A program made the translations under genes and the position numbers. Below are positions 12,106 through 25,442 of a stretch of 64,000 nucleotides of DNA, one piece after another. The first letter of the stretch is position 1. Each line of letters begins with the position of its first letter. Source of the stretch: Adiantum capillus-veneris (Eukaryota; Streptophyta; Polypodiopsida; Polypodiales; Pteridaceae); the NCBI GenBank assembly GCA_014529385.2, contig CM043944.1:48090768-48154767 (forward strand), in the 5' to 3' direction. The notes beneath the pieces are model-generated. The model was not told where the DNA came from. It saw only the letters and a program-made list of their open reading frames with translations, and ran no database searches.

Positions 12106-12297
12106 TGGTCCGAGCTTCGAGTACTAAGGTTGACTGAAAGAGTCAGCAGCCTGAGTTCTTTGTCCTCCTGTTGTCATTGGGTTTTGCACTCCATTTGTTG
12201 GTGCTGGTCTTTATGAGCTAGAAGTAACATAATACTGATGTAGTGGTCCCCCAAAGTATGTATATCCTTCTAATTCTTTCTTGCCCATTGCTGAGTA

Positions 12298-13038
12298 TTA
12301 CCTCCCATACTTGTCGTAAGCGGCAATTTTCACTTCCGATCCCTCTGTGTAGGTAAAGACATAAAGTCTTTTTTGGTCTGTCAACTCTCCGGTGTAGGGT
12401 TCTTCACATCTATAATAGAGATCTTGCTCCCCATTATTATATTTGTATAGCCCCACATAGATGTTATCAGTGTGGATCCTTGTAGTTTCATTCTCTCTTC
12501 TTAACCTCGCATCAGGGAAGTTCATTATTGGTGCTTTCTCCTCAAGTTCTTCATCTACTTTGTCTTTGGTGCCCATCAATCCCCACTTGTCCACAATGTT
12601 AGGGTTTAGGACTACCAAGTACATGGTACCCTCGTCACCTAGATATCTATCTCCGCTATAGCTCACAGGCACTAAGTCCTTGAACTCACTAGGTCTATCT
12701 TCTATCTTTACACAATAGCGGTCCATTCCATCTTTGTAGATCTTGGCACCTTGCTCATTGTCGTACTGATATTTTATGAACAATAGCTTCATTGTGGCGG
12801 AAGGGTTTGATGGTCATGCTGCCATATTTTCTTTGTTGTTCAGGTTCAAGTGTTCCAAGTGTTTGGTGAAAATCTCGTAAGATCTCTCCGAAGAAGTATC
12901 ATAAACACTTCCTTCAAAGATCCGCTCTAATGGTTGCACCCAACTTTGGTTTACACTTCCCTCGATTGATATGACACTTGCTTGTTCCCCTTGTTTTGGT
13001 TGGTTATTCTGGATATTCCTGCCCAATCTCAAATTCAT
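12298..13038 (-). pseudogene. G1A unit 2 N-terminal domain before gag
   Basis: This domain of about 230 residues precedes gag in all three G1 units. It starts MNLRLGRN at 13038 and includes segments such as YQYDNEQGAKIYKDG and LVVLNPNIVDKW. It is interrupted by one TGA near 12816-12814 (GGA in unit 1) and ends in TAA at 12298-12300. Unit 1 has CAA at that position, so the domain was probably fused in frame to gag. I do not recognise the fold. Confidence 0.7.
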
Positions 13039-13041
13039 CAA

Positions 13042-13666
13042 TTTCCCTAAAGGACTTTAACTTTTCCGTCTCGGCAATTTGTTTTCTCAAGTTTTTGTGG
13101 TCAGAATTGATCCAAACTGATTGATACTTGGTCAATTGTTTAATCTTGTCAGTTGGACAACTTCTGTTTCATCAAGTGAGAATTTTGTTGGAGTTATGCT
13201 GAAAAAGACATTATACGCGTATGATGTCTTTTTTCACAGATTTGGACTATTTTGGTTATGCTCACTCTCAGTAGCCCCCTTATGCTCTGTCCACTCACAA
13301 AATTCAGTTTGAACTCTGTTTGAGCAAGTTATGGCTAATTTAGGCTTTTCTTGGCAATTTTCCGCTTTTGACTTGTTTTGGCTCAATTGTGATCCAAATG
13401 GGATGAGACTTGAAATATAACCTCTAGACAGCTATTACAATGGATCTGTGTTGTCAAAGTATCAAAATATGTCCAAAATTAGGTCAAAGACATCATACGC
13501 GTATGATGTCTTTTTCATCAATTTGGGTCAAGACTTGATATTTATGCTTTTTATAGTGTTTGTAACAATCTTGTCAGGTCAGATATCAAAAATAAGCAGT
13601 GGACGCGTATGATGTCTTTTGTTCCAAATTTTGACTATTCTTGGTTTTAAGCCTTCTCCAATGTTT
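13042..13666 (-). other. G1A unit 2 partial leader with palindromes
   Basis: Leader sequence upstream of the N-terminal domain, nearly identical to 17893-18515. It carries palindrome copies at 13206-13229 and 13488-13511 and a half-deleted copy near 13601-13617. It has no LTR or primer site of its own, because it is the inner copy of the tandem duplication. Confidence 0.8.
13206..13617. repeat. Palindrome block, G1A unit 2 leader
   Basis: Two nearly full copies of the 24-bp palindrome (13206-13229, with CATTATACG in place of CATCATACG; and 13488-13511, perfect) plus a right half only near 13601-13617, where the left arm has been deleted. Spacings are 282 and about 115 bases. Confidence 0.85.
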
Positions 13667-15510
13667 TAAGCCTTAAGACCATGCAAACACGTCCCTGTAC
13701 TCTCTGAGACGACTCAAAAGTCTCTCTTCCTCGCCTGGAGACAAATCTGTGGCTATGTACACCGATCTAGGTGTCTCACCTGGAGCTGCTAAATCAACTT
13801 TTTTTGCATCCTCCGGTCCGTCATAAGATTCGTTCTCCCTTCTCTCTCGAATAGGTTGGGTTAATACCACCTTCCTATCCTCTATTGTGAATTTCCTGTA
13901 GTGAGAGGGAACATCCATGTTTTCCTTGATTTTGGCGTTTTCGTCCTCTCCACTCTCAATTTCTGTCGTCCAAACTTCTTTCAGAGTTTTCTTGAGCTCT
14001 CTATACTTGTTTCTACGTTCTAACTTGGACTCCGTGTGTTCTCTGTTGCGCTTGTTCTTTTCTGATTTTTCTGTTTTAGTTTTCGTTTCATTCCTTTGAA
14101 CTTGATTTCTTGAGCTTCTTTTGTCTCTTCGTAAGCTCTTTTGAGCATTGCCTCTCATTCTTTCAGAAATCTTGTCCTTAACACAATCTTCCGCCTTTAC
14201 TAGCATTAGGAATTGATTTTTTCCTCTTATTCTAGGCATCGGATTGGTTCTAACCCCCTTTGTTTTTCTCTTTGCTCTATAGCGTTTCTAGCGTTGTTTA
14301 GTTTGGTTCGGAAAATCATAAAATCTGACATCCATTATAGTTTCTTCATTTCCGCTTGAATTGTCCGTTGCTTCGTTGTCTGCTTCATTTTTCCACTCTG
14401 GATGATCGGGAATGTCGTGAAACACCTCTTCTTCATCTTCCTTTTCCAGTGTATCGTTCTTTTCAGTTTCTTTTTCGAGTACAGTTCTCAGGATGAAGTA
14501 CGGAACCACGTCGTACCCGTCCTTGTCGCAAAATTTTGTTGTGGGACCATTCGGAATTGCACAAACATCTAGGGTTGCTAGAATGTGTGTCCATTCTAAT
14601 GGTTCAAGCGTGTCCTCTGGAAAGGGTTCTCCTATATAAGTTTCGTCTTCGATAGCCCTTTCTAAAACATATTCTTCTCGCCTCAGACTTCCACATTTCG
14701 AGGCTCCACACATCCATAACTCCTTGGGCTTACCTAACCAAGCTGGAAATTCGAATCCCGTCAAAGTAGCTGAATCAAACTCCTCTACCGGTGTTCGGTT
14801 CACATCTTTGTAGCTATGGTCTTTCAGGTTCACACGTGTAGTGGTTACCATATTTCTCAGGTATATGTGATCGTAGCCCCAATCCTGGACCATTTTCAAT
14901 TGTCTCATGAATGGTCTTCCCAGTATGATATCATAGTTATTCTCCTTGCCAAAATCAACAATAGCAAAAGTATGTTCGTATTCAATGCCGCAAGAAGTTA
15001 CTATGACTTTCTCTAATAACCCCATAGGTTTCTCCATGTGTCCATCTGCTAATTGGAGTTTCAACCTAGTCTTCCTTATTGCTGGTTTCCCCCATTTTTT
15101 CCAGATTTCTTTTGTAGCAATGGCTACCCCAGCTCCGCTATTTAGTATTGCCATCGTGTTCACTCCTTGGAATTCAACTGGTAAGGTTGTATTCCCCTCT
15201 TCACCTTTGCAATACTCTCCGACCTTGTTTAAGGGTACAGGCTTAGCGTTCTTTTGTGGTTTGCTCAGCTCTTGTATACCCTCTTGCAGTCTCGATGTTG
15301 GGTCTTTTATCCCAAATTTCTCCAAGCATTTTCCTACAGTGGTCCACATATGTGGTCTTAGCCTCAAAAGCTCAGCTAGAGTGATAGTGCATGTCACTGG
15401 TGTTGACAAGATCTCTATCAATCCTTGAGAGTCCATGACTTTTTCTGATGAGATTCTTCGTGAGGGAAGTGCTCTAATCTCGGATTTTGCTTGATACTCT
15501 CCTAAGTATC
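13667..15510 (-). pseudogene. G1A unit 1 protease and protease-RT linker
   Basis: Single reading frame, interrupted by a TAG near 14288 (CAG in the other copies). It covers the gag C-terminal end, the protease (here NSGAGVA, with the catalytic Asp replaced by Asn; IILGRPF retained) and the charged linker up to DVFAWS, where it joins the second leader. There is no frameshift between protease and linker in this unit, which shows that protease and pol are one frame in this family. The upstream end is a TGA near 15510 (TCA elsewhere). The loss of the catalytic Asp means it could not act. Confidence 0.8.
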
Positions 15511-15621
15511 AAGGTAAGGTATTCAGTGAATGAGGTTTCCTCTCCATTGTTCTAACAGAGCCCCCATCTCCCCAGTAAGATTGCAGATCCAAGTCCACTT
15601 GAGATCCTGCCTCAAATTCCA

Positions 15622-17040
15622 CTATGGGAGGATTCCTGATGTCCTTTTCCCAATTTGTCTGATCAGTGCGTCCAATGGTTCGTGTACTTTGTCGACTAGC
15701 ACTGATCCCCCTGAGCTTAAGCTCGTTGTTTCTTTGATACTCTTTTGTTTCGTTCTTTCCGGGCTCATCTCTCGTTTCCCGTTTTGAATCTCAAGTTTTT
15801 CTAATCTATCTTTAGTTCGCTTTAGTTCCTCAGCTAGAATAGCGTCTTCACGTTCTTTGCTCAACTTCATGCGTGCTTTTCTAGCTTTCCATGTGTTTCT
15901 CTGACTCCGCGGTCCTTGACTAACCACAGGTGGTGCTAATTGAGCAGGAGGTGCATACTGAAGCTCCCTTACATACCCTTTGTTGTAATAGCACTCCTCT
16001 GTTCGATGGTTTGTCCATTTTTGTTCAATCGCACACCATTTCAGTGGTTTTGGCAATGCTTTTTGGTATGGTGCCATCTTTTTTAGAGCATCTTCTATCA
16101 TTTGCTCTACATTTGGCATGGTTGTTGTTTGAACATTCTTTTTAGTTGTAGTCTCGCTCGCTACGGAGGAAGAGCTACTGGATGCAAAATCTGTATCCGC
16201 TGACACCTCTCCATAAACCGTACAGTTATCCACTAAGTACAATGCTTCTCTCGTTACTTGCTCGAAACTTGTACAAGCTTTCAAGTGCAAGTCCTTCTTG
16301 AGAGTGTCGTTTCTCAATCCTTCAATAAAGAGAACAGATAGTCTGTCATCTTGTGGTCGTTCACGTACTGGACATCTCTCAATGTATTGTTTGAAGCAAA
16401 GTGAAGCTTCCTTCACTTTTTCGTGTTCTCTCTGTTTAAAAGCATATATTTATGAGACCGTATTGTGCTTAATCCCTCGTTTTGAGAATTCCTCAGAAAA
16501 CTCTCTTAGCAAATGGTCAATGTCAGGGAATCCCCCTCTGTTCAGTGGTTGAAACCATGTCAATGCCGTACCTTCTAGAGTAAGACCAAATCCCTCGTAT
16601 TGTGTATGGAGATCTGTTATCTGCTCAGCTCTTAAGACTTGCTTAAAGAGTGACACATGTGCATACGGATCTCCTGAACCATCATACTTCTTTGGCATAC
16701 ACTTGGCTACTTGAGATGGTCTCATACGTCTACGATCTGCTACCAATCTCATTGCTCCTGTGTCCCGGCTAAAGTTTTCTCTAGCATCATGGACTTCATG
16801 GGTTACCCTTGTCGGTTCCCCTGCCCTGAGTCTACTACTAGGAGGTAAATGTGATGGTTCCCCTTCGAACCTTGGACCTAGAGTGGTATACGTGGGGATT
16901 GGAACTGCACTACCTCGATTCGTATCCATTGAATCTCTGGAATGTAATGATCCCATTGGTCCGGGCTTCGAGTACTGAGGTTGACTGAAAGAGTCAGCAG
17001 CCTGAGTTCTTTGTCCTCCTGTTGTCATTGGCTTTTGCAC
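15622..17040 (-). pseudogene. G1A unit 1 gag with two internal deletions
   Basis: Gag of the same family, cut down by two deletions relative to unit 2. One, near 15926, removes about 720 bp including both zinc knuckles. Another, near 15662, removes about 400 bp. The frame also breaks at a stop near 16450, where unit 2 is open. Start codons and the N-terminal part of the core domain are recognisable at 16450-17040. Confidence 0.75.
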
Positions 17041-17187
17041 TCCATTTGTTGGTGCTGGTCTTTGTTAGCTAGAAGTAGCATAATACTGATGCAGTGGTCC
17101 CCAAAAGTATGTATATCCTTCTAATTCTTTCTTGCCCATTGTTGAGTATTGCCTCCCATACTTGTCGTAAGCGGCAATTTTCACTTC

Positions 17188-17889
17188 CTATCCCTCTGTG
17201 TAGGTAAAGACATAAAGTCTTTTTTGGTCTGTCAACTCTCCGGTGTAGGGTTCTTCACATCTATAATAGAGATCTTGCTCCCCATTATTATATTTGTATA
17301 GCCCCACATAGATGTTATCAGTGTTGATCCTTGTAGTTTCATTCTCTCTTCTTAACCTCGCATCAGGGAAGTTCATTATTGGTGCTTTCTCCTCGAGTTC
17401 CTTATCTACTTTGGCTTTGGTGCCCATCAATCCCCACTTGTCCACAATGTTAGGGTTTAGGACTACCAAGTACATGGTACCCTCGTCATCTAGATATCTA
17501 TCTCCACTATAGCTCACAGGCACTAAGTCCTTGAACTCACTAGGTCTATCTTCTATCTTTACACAATAGCGGTCCATTCCATCTTTGTACATCTTGGCAC
17601 CTTGCTCATTGTCGTACTGATATTTTATGAACAATAGCTTCATTGTGGCGGAAGGGTTTGATGATCCTGCTGCCATATTTTCTCTATTGTTTAGGTTCAA
17701 GTGTTCCAAGTGTTTGGTGAAAATCTCGTAAGATCTCTCCGAAGAAGTATCATAAACACTTCCTTCAAAGATCCGCTCTAATGGTTGCACCCAACTTTGG
17801 TTTACACTTCCCTCGATTGATATGACACTTGCTTGTTCCCCTTGTTTTGGTTGGTTATTCTGGATATTCCTGCCCGATCTCAAATTCAT
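17188..17889 (-). pseudogene. G1A unit 1 N-terminal domain before gag
   Basis: The most complete copy of the N-terminal domain, from the ATG 17889-17887. It is open through the TGA site that breaks unit 2, and its end shows CAA at the position where the other copies have TAA. It is closed by one stop near 17188. The N-terminus MNLRSGRN, a tyrosine-rich middle and an acidic C-terminal half can be seen. No recognised family. Confidence 0.7.
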
Positions 17890-19274
17890 CAATTTCCCTA
17901 AAGGACTTTAACTTTTCCGTCTCGGCAATTTGTTTTCTCAAGTTTTTGTGGTCAGAATTGATCCAAACTGATTGATACTTGGTCAATTGTTTAATCTTGT
18001 CAGTTGGACAACTTCTGTTTCATCAAGTGAGAATTTTGTTGGAGTTATGCTGAAAAAGACATTATACGCGTATGATGTCTTTTTTCACAGATTTGGACTA
18101 TTTTGGTTATGCTCACTCTCAGTAGCCCCCTTATGCTCTGTCCACTCACAAAATTCAGTTTGAACTCTGTTTGAGCAAGTTATGGCTAATTTAGGCTTTT
18201 CTTGGCAATTTTCCGCTTTTGACTTGTTTTAGCTCAATTGTGATCCAAATGGGATGAGACTTGAAATATAACCTCTAGACAGCTATTACAATGGATCTGT
18301 GTTGTCAAAGTATCAAAATATGTCCAAAATTAGGTCAAAGACATCATACGCGTATGATGTCTTTTTCATCAATTTGGGTCAAGACTTGATATTTATGCTT
18401 TTTATAGTGTTTGTAACAATCTTGTCAGGTCAGATATCAAAAATAAGCAGTGGACGCGTATGATGTCTTTTGTTCCAAATTTTGACTATTCTTGGTTTTA
18501 AGCCTTCTCCAATGTTTATAATTGAGTTTCAAGTGTTTTTGTCAGGTTTGAATGTAAAAACAAGATCTGAATCCAAAATTTCATATTCTTTGCGTTTCTT
18601 GGACGCCGGCTTGTCTTTTTGGGTTTCTTTGAGTGTTAATGCTCTTGTTTTAAGTTGAAATTAGGGTATAACCCCCCTTTTGAACACTCTGGTAAAGTCA
18701 AAATTTCTGTTTTGGTCTCTGTTTGGTCATTTAGACATCATACGCGTATGATGTCTAAAGTTGCAGATTTCCAGTTTCTTGGCACAGAATCCTTCCTAAA
18801 GCTTTCTCAAGTGCTCGGCAGCTCCCAGATACACAAGAAATTTCTCTGACTTTTGTTTATTGCAAGTTTCACTACTAACTCGACGGTTTAGTGATCTATC
18901 ATGCAATCAACCATATCAAGCAAATACTCCAATGATTACTAGCTCTAGATCAGGATCAAATGAAGTCCTACCTAAGCTATTCCTAATCATAAAATGGGTT
19001 TGGTAATCGTGATTTTAAAGAGATCCACTGCCACTCACGGACTAGCAAATTCTTCTTCTATCAACAACTACTCAACACCAACAAAACAACAAACAAATCT
19101 AAGCTAAACTAAAAATACTGTCAACACGGAAGACCCAGGAATACCCCACTTTCTAGTATCTCTCGAGATCTTCGGAGTCCACCACTCCTAGATCTTTTCT
19201 AACTAAAGTATACAAAGTAGTTTATACGACTCACCTCGTAGGATTAGTCTAAGGTCACCTACTTAGGGCTCTCG
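17890..19274 (-). other. G1A leader (primer site to first ORF)
   Basis: Untranslated leader of about 1.4 kb, homologous to 43787-45212 of G1B. It carries the palindrome block. No ORF of note. Confidence 0.8.
18057..18756. repeat. Palindrome block, G1A unit 1 leader
   Basis: Palindrome copies at 18057-18080 (one changed base in the left arm), 18339-18362 (perfect) and 18733-18756 (perfect), plus a right half only near 18453-18468. Distances are 282, about 114 and about 280 bases, the same order as in the G1B leader. Confidence 0.9.
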
Positions 19275-19292
19275 TCCCCGGCAACGGCGCCA
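19275..19292 (-). promoter_or_regulatory. G1A primer binding site (tRNA-Asp)
   Basis: The plus strand reads TCCCCGGCAACGGCGCCA, identical to the 3' end of plant tRNA-Asp(GTC). It lies two bases inside the LTR end TTAACA. The same site is at 43769-43786 in G1B. Confidence 0.9.
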
Positions 19293-19294
19293 AA

Positions 19295-20313
<1,019 letters not shown>

Positions 20314-20995
20314 TCACTCTTTACCGAACTGTTGTTGGCTGCCTCATTTATGTATGCAACACGAGGCTAGATATTCAGTTTGCAGTCTCACAGGTCAACA
20401 GATTTATGCATAGTCCAAGGTCTAGGCATTGGCAGGCTGTCAAGAGGATTTTCCACTACCTTAGTGGCACTTTACATTTTGGCTTGTTTTATCCCAAGGG
20501 GGGATCATTGCCGCCAGACTTACATGCTTTTTCGGACTCAGATTGGGCTGGTTGTTTTGACACGCGAGTGTCCACAAGTGGTTTTTGTTTCATGCTTGGC
20601 AGTTCATGCATATCGTGGTTGAGCAAGAAGCACCCTACCGTGGCCACTTCAAGTTTTGAGGCTGAGTACAGGGCAGAGTCTTCACAGTTACGGTTGAGTG
20701 TGTATGGCTCAGACGCCTTATGGCTGATTTGGGTGTTGGACAGGACACTGCCAACACTATCTACACTGACAGTCAGAGCACATTGGGAGTTGCGAGGAAC
20801 CCATTTTTTCATGCTTGCACAAAGCACATTGAGGTGCATTACCATTATGTCAGGGAGAGGCTCTCAGCAGGAGAGATCAGCTTGGCTTATGTGCCAACAC
20901 ACGACAACCTTGCAGATCTTTTCACAAAGGCATTGTCTCGTGAGAAGCTTGAAGCTTTCCGCAAAGCTTTGGGCTTACTCCCCTTTGTGGATTGA
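20314..20995 (+). pseudogene. C2 copia RT end and RNase H, truncated by G1A
   Basis: Recognisable copia pol end: a late RT block (TVVGCLIYVCNTRLD, YLSGTLHFGLF), then RNase H with DSDWAGC, TSGFC, FEAEYR, TDSQSTLGVARNP, KHIEVHYHYVRE and ADLFTKALS. A frameshift near 20690 separates the two halves. The 5' part is cut off where the G1A LTR is inserted. It ends with a stop 75 bases before the C2 3' LTR. Confidence 0.9.
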
Positions 20996-21070
20996 TCATG
21001 TCCTCACAACATGGCACTTCCCTTTACTCATGTGCCAGCTCTCGTTCACCGCATCACTCCACGAGGGATT

Positions 21071-21297
21071 TGTTACCATATATAGGTGGTAGTGATGTGT
21101 GTGAACACATTAGGACCGCCGGGGCATTTTTCCCCTCTTTAGGAGGTTTTTTCCCCCGAGCATTGTATATACGCCCATCACTCTAGGGCTATCTATCTTT
21201 CCATTGCACACTAAGTAATACACTCTCTATTGTGTGCCTTGAGCTTCCTTCGTCTTCTCCAAGCTGTGTGTGTTTCTCTGCAACCCTAATTCCAACA
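21071..21297 (+). repeat. C2 3' LTR (227 bp)
   Basis: Begins TGTTACCATA and ends TTCCAACA, the same length and nearly the same sequence as the C1 LTR at 1717-1943. A weak purine run (CGAGGGA) precedes it. Its right border touches sequence next to the C3 pol end, so C2 probably inserted into the C3 3' region. Confidence 0.9.
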
Positions 21298-21364
21298 TCA
21301 TGGTGGCCAATAGTGGCATCGATATAGTTTGTCTATACAAAGTTGATGAAGCATCACCTAGGCT

Positions 21365-24300
21365 TCATCCTACACCCATAAGTTCGATACAATGTGTAAA
21401 TCGCTCCGAGGCTAGGCTCTTTGTGAGAGCATCTGTGGGGATGTCATCAGTGTGAGCCTTGACAAGCTCGATGCGCTTGCCAATCAATGCATCTTGTATG
21501 ACATGGTATCTAACCTCTATGTGTTTTGACTTTGAGTGAAACACCGGATTATTTGCCAAAGCAATGGCACTCTGGCTATCACAATGTAGTATTGGAACCT
21601 CGCGAATGCCCAAATCTCCCACTAGACAAGCCAACCATATGGCTTCCTTGTTGGCGTCATACATAACAACATACTCTGCCTCAGTGGTAGATGAAGACGT
21701 GCAGTCTTGGAGACACGATCTCCAAGAGATAGCTGCTCTAGCAAACATGAACACATAGCCAGATGTGGATCTTCTACGATCCACGCAATCCGCATAATCC
21801 GCATCTGCGTAACCTACAATAGATGCATCACTATTTCCAAAGCGTAAACACTTGCTAGCTGTACCTTTCAAATATCTGAGGATTTTCTTCACTGCTTCCC
21901 AATGCTTCTTGCCAGGGTTTTCCATGTACCTACTAACCACTCCCAGTGCATGTGCAATGTGTGGTCTTGTGACTACCATAGCGTACATCAAAATGCCAAA
22001 CAACTGCTAAAAAATATGGCACTTTTTCCTTTTCCTCTTTCTCAGCCAGTGTCTTGGGAGAATCTTCCTTGCTAATTTTGGAGTCTGCTTGCATTGGGGT
22101 ACTCAATGACTTCCCCCCTTGCATACTAAAACGTTGCAAGACTTTGTGGATGTACTTTTCTTGAGATAATTCAAGAATTCCACGTTGTCTGTCTCTCTTG
22201 ATGTGCATACCAAGAAAGTGATTGGCATTTCCCAAATCCTTCATGGAAAACTAAGTGCTTAGCATGTTTTTTAACTGATTGATCTCATCAATTGATTTGC
22301 CTGCGATAAGCATATCATCTATATACAAGATCATGATGATTAAAGAACCATCGTTCAATCTTTTTGCGTATAAGCAGTGATCCTCTTGACTTCTTATGTC
22401 ACCCTAAGACTGTATGAATTTGTCGAATTTTTGATACCACTGCCTTGAACCTTGCTTGAGGCCATAGAGTGCCATTTTAAGTCTACAAACCAATTCTGCC
22501 CTCCTTAGCTTTTGGGTTTCACATACGAAACCCTCTAGTTGTTTCATGTAGACATCTTCATCTAGATCCCCATGAAGAAATGTTGTGTTCACGTCCATTT
22601 GGACAAGTTCCATGTCTTGGATAGCAACCAAGCCAAGCACAATGTGATGTGTAGTCATCTTGACTACTAGAGAGAAAATCTCATTGAAATCCACACCTTT
22701 TTGCTGCTTGAAACCCTTGGCAACAAGACGAGTCTTGTATCTAGGCTCGGGATCTTTCGTTGTATACTTCTTCTTGTATACCCACTTACAAGGTGAAGCA
22801 TTTTTGCCTTTCGTAATTCAACCAAATCCCATGTCTCATTAGCCACAATCAAATTGTATTCTAATTGCATAGCCTACTCCCACTTAATGCTATCGTCCAT
22901 TTGTATAGCTTCTTTGTAGCAGGTTGGCTCTCCACTGTCAGTGACCAATATGTGGTGTATACCCGGCTCAAGCTGCTCGGCACACGTGATACTCTTATAG
23001 AGCATCTCAGTGCCTGACTGCTGGACTCTAGTCTCTTGGAGCAATAGCAGTATCTTGCACTTGAGGAGTAGGTGCAGCACTACTGAACTGAGTTGGTTCA
23101 TAGGCTACATCCTCAAAATGAACGCGTCTGTACTCAACTTCTTTAATGGGCTTCTTGTGCATTTTTGATTCATTGAAAATCACATGTGAGCTACGAATGA
23201 CTTTGTTGGATTTTGGGTGCCATAGATGATAACCCATCTCTCCATTTGCACCATAGCCAATAAAAATGCATTTGTGTGACCTTGGATCTAACTTGCGACA
23301 AAGTTCTTTGAGCACATGTGCATATGCCTCACATCCAAAAATGCTCATATCTTGGTGTTTTCCCAGTTCATAATTCCTTTGGGATTTTGAAATTCAAAGG
23401 AGAACTAGGTGACCTGTTGATGATGTGCACTACTGTTAGAACAACTTCCCCCCAAAACTCTAGAGTAAGCTTCACCATAGACATCATAGAGATAACTCGC
23501 TCTTGAATCATGCGATTCATTCTTTCAGCTATCACATTTTGTGCAGGTGTGTATGGAGCAGTAAACTGTTGATGAATGCCTCTTTGATTGCAAAATTCCT
23601 TGATTTTTGTGGAGACGTATTCTCCACCATTGTCCGTGCGAAAAGCTTTTAGCTTTTTTCCTGATTGGTTCTCAACCATGGTGAGGAATTTTTGGAATGT
23701 TGAAAAGACCTCTTCGTTACGCTTAAGGAGATACACCCACACCTTTCTGGTAGAATCATCTATGAACGTGAGAAAGTAGTTTGCCCCCCCTAGAGTTTTA
23801 TGTGGCATTGGACCACACAAATCACTATGCACCAAGTCTAGGGGTTTGCCTAGTTTCTTGTTCAATGGCAAAGATGTCAACCTAGTCTGTTTTCCATATA
23901 GACAATGCTCACACAATGGAAAGTCCGTGTAATCTAACACAGGTAAGTAGCCAAAATGATGAAGTGTTTTCATTCCCTTTTGGGTAATATGCCTAGCCGG
24001 CTATGCCACAACTCAGTAGACGGCAGCTCGGCAACATAGATAGAGTGTTCATCGACACTCGAAACAAATAAAGAGTACAATGATCCATTTTTACTACCTT
24101 TCATCATGATAAGGTTGTTCTTGCGGGTCATCCAAGAACGATTACCAAAAACTGTAGTGTAGCCAAAATCATTCAATTGCCCTATAGAAAGCAAGATCTT
24201 TGTGATCTTGGGTACATGTCTGACATTCAACAACACAAAATTAGTGCCATTATGCATGTGAGGTTTCACATTACCAATGCCAATAATGTCAAGCTCATAG

Positions 24301-25442
24301 GAATCACCAAGCTTGACTATGCCATGCATGGATGCATAAGAGGAAAACCACTCTCTATGCGGTGTGACATGAAAACTTGCACCAGAATCAAGAATCCAAT
24401 TATGTGCATAACCCTCATCCTGTGTAACCAAAGCATCTGGAGTGAGATCTGATGTGAAAATGAGAACATATGAGGCATCTGTTGTCACCTCGGCATGAAT
24501 CTCTGTCGGCATAATGATCATCACTGAAGGAGGAGCATCCTCTACTACAGTGGTAGGTATGGGAGATTCAACAACATTGAGCTCCTCAATCTTTACCGTA
24601 CTTTTGCCTTTGCCAGAATTATCCTTTTGCATGTTTTTCTGATCTCTTAGGAAATTGCTACAATCCTTTTTGTAATGGCCCTTCTTGTGGCAATAGTAAC
24701 ACTCGACATTTCTGGTACTGCGGTCTCTACTTGAGTTCATGATTCTGCTAGGACTATGAGGATTTCGCTCTATACTTTTGCTTTTGAATTTGTTCCTGTC
24801 ATGGCCTCTTGCCTTTGTTGAACTGCCAACTATATATGCATCTCCATGACTCGCGCCGTCGAGAGATTTACGTCAAATCTCTTCAATGAGCAACGCATCT
24901 GTAACATAATTGAACACTACCTTGCCATTGAGAGCTAAATTGCTAATGGTTGTGCAAAAGATATCCCATGAACTAGGTAGAGAGCATAGCAAGAATATAG
25001 ACTTGAGTTCGTCGTCAAACTCCTTAAAGCCCTGAGATGTCAGCTGACTGAACAAGGAGTTAAATTTATTTAAGTGACCAGAAATTGTGCTACCTTCTTT
25101 CATGTTGAGCTTCATAAGCTTTTTCATGAGAAAAACTTTGTTGGATGCACTTTTGCTCTCCCATGCTGAACATAAGCTATCCCAAAGTTCCTTGATTGTT
25201 GTCTTTCCTATGATAGTGAAGAACACTGACTCGGCTAGATGTAGACATATCGTAGACATGGCTCTCGCATCTAAAAGCTCCCACTGAGCTTGCGTATAGT
25301 CATCATTCTCCTCTGCACGCTCTTTCAACGGTTCTGATAGGCCTTTGTTTATTAAAACATCTTTCATGCGCTCTTTCCACATGGTGAAGTTGCTACCATC
25401 AAACTTGCAAACGAAATACTCCTCCTTTTTTAAAGAAGTCAT
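21365..25442 (-). pseudogene. C3 Ty1/copia polyprotein, decayed
   Basis: Complete set of copia domains in order on the minus strand: UBN2 gag from the ATG 25442-25440; zinc knuckle CYYCHKKGHYKKDC near 24700; protease ILDSGASFH near 24390; pre-integrase motif HSRLG; integrase core with HSDLCG, RTDNGGEY and a glutamate in NVIAERMNR; RT with QMDVNTTFLHGDL and YIDDMLIAG; RNase H with YADADYADC, STTEAEYV, CDSQSAIALANN and KHIEVRYH. The catalytic residues of protease and integrase are retained, but stops and frameshifts occur between 24740 and 24873, near 23970, near 23350, at about 22400 and 22250, and near 22000. No LTR of C3 is recognised; its 3' end lies against C2. Confidence 0.85.

Noticed and set aside
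19275-19292. tRNA-Asp gene fragment
   Set aside because: Only the 3' 18 bases match and they adjoin an LTR end, so it is a primer binding site; no cloverleaf upstream.
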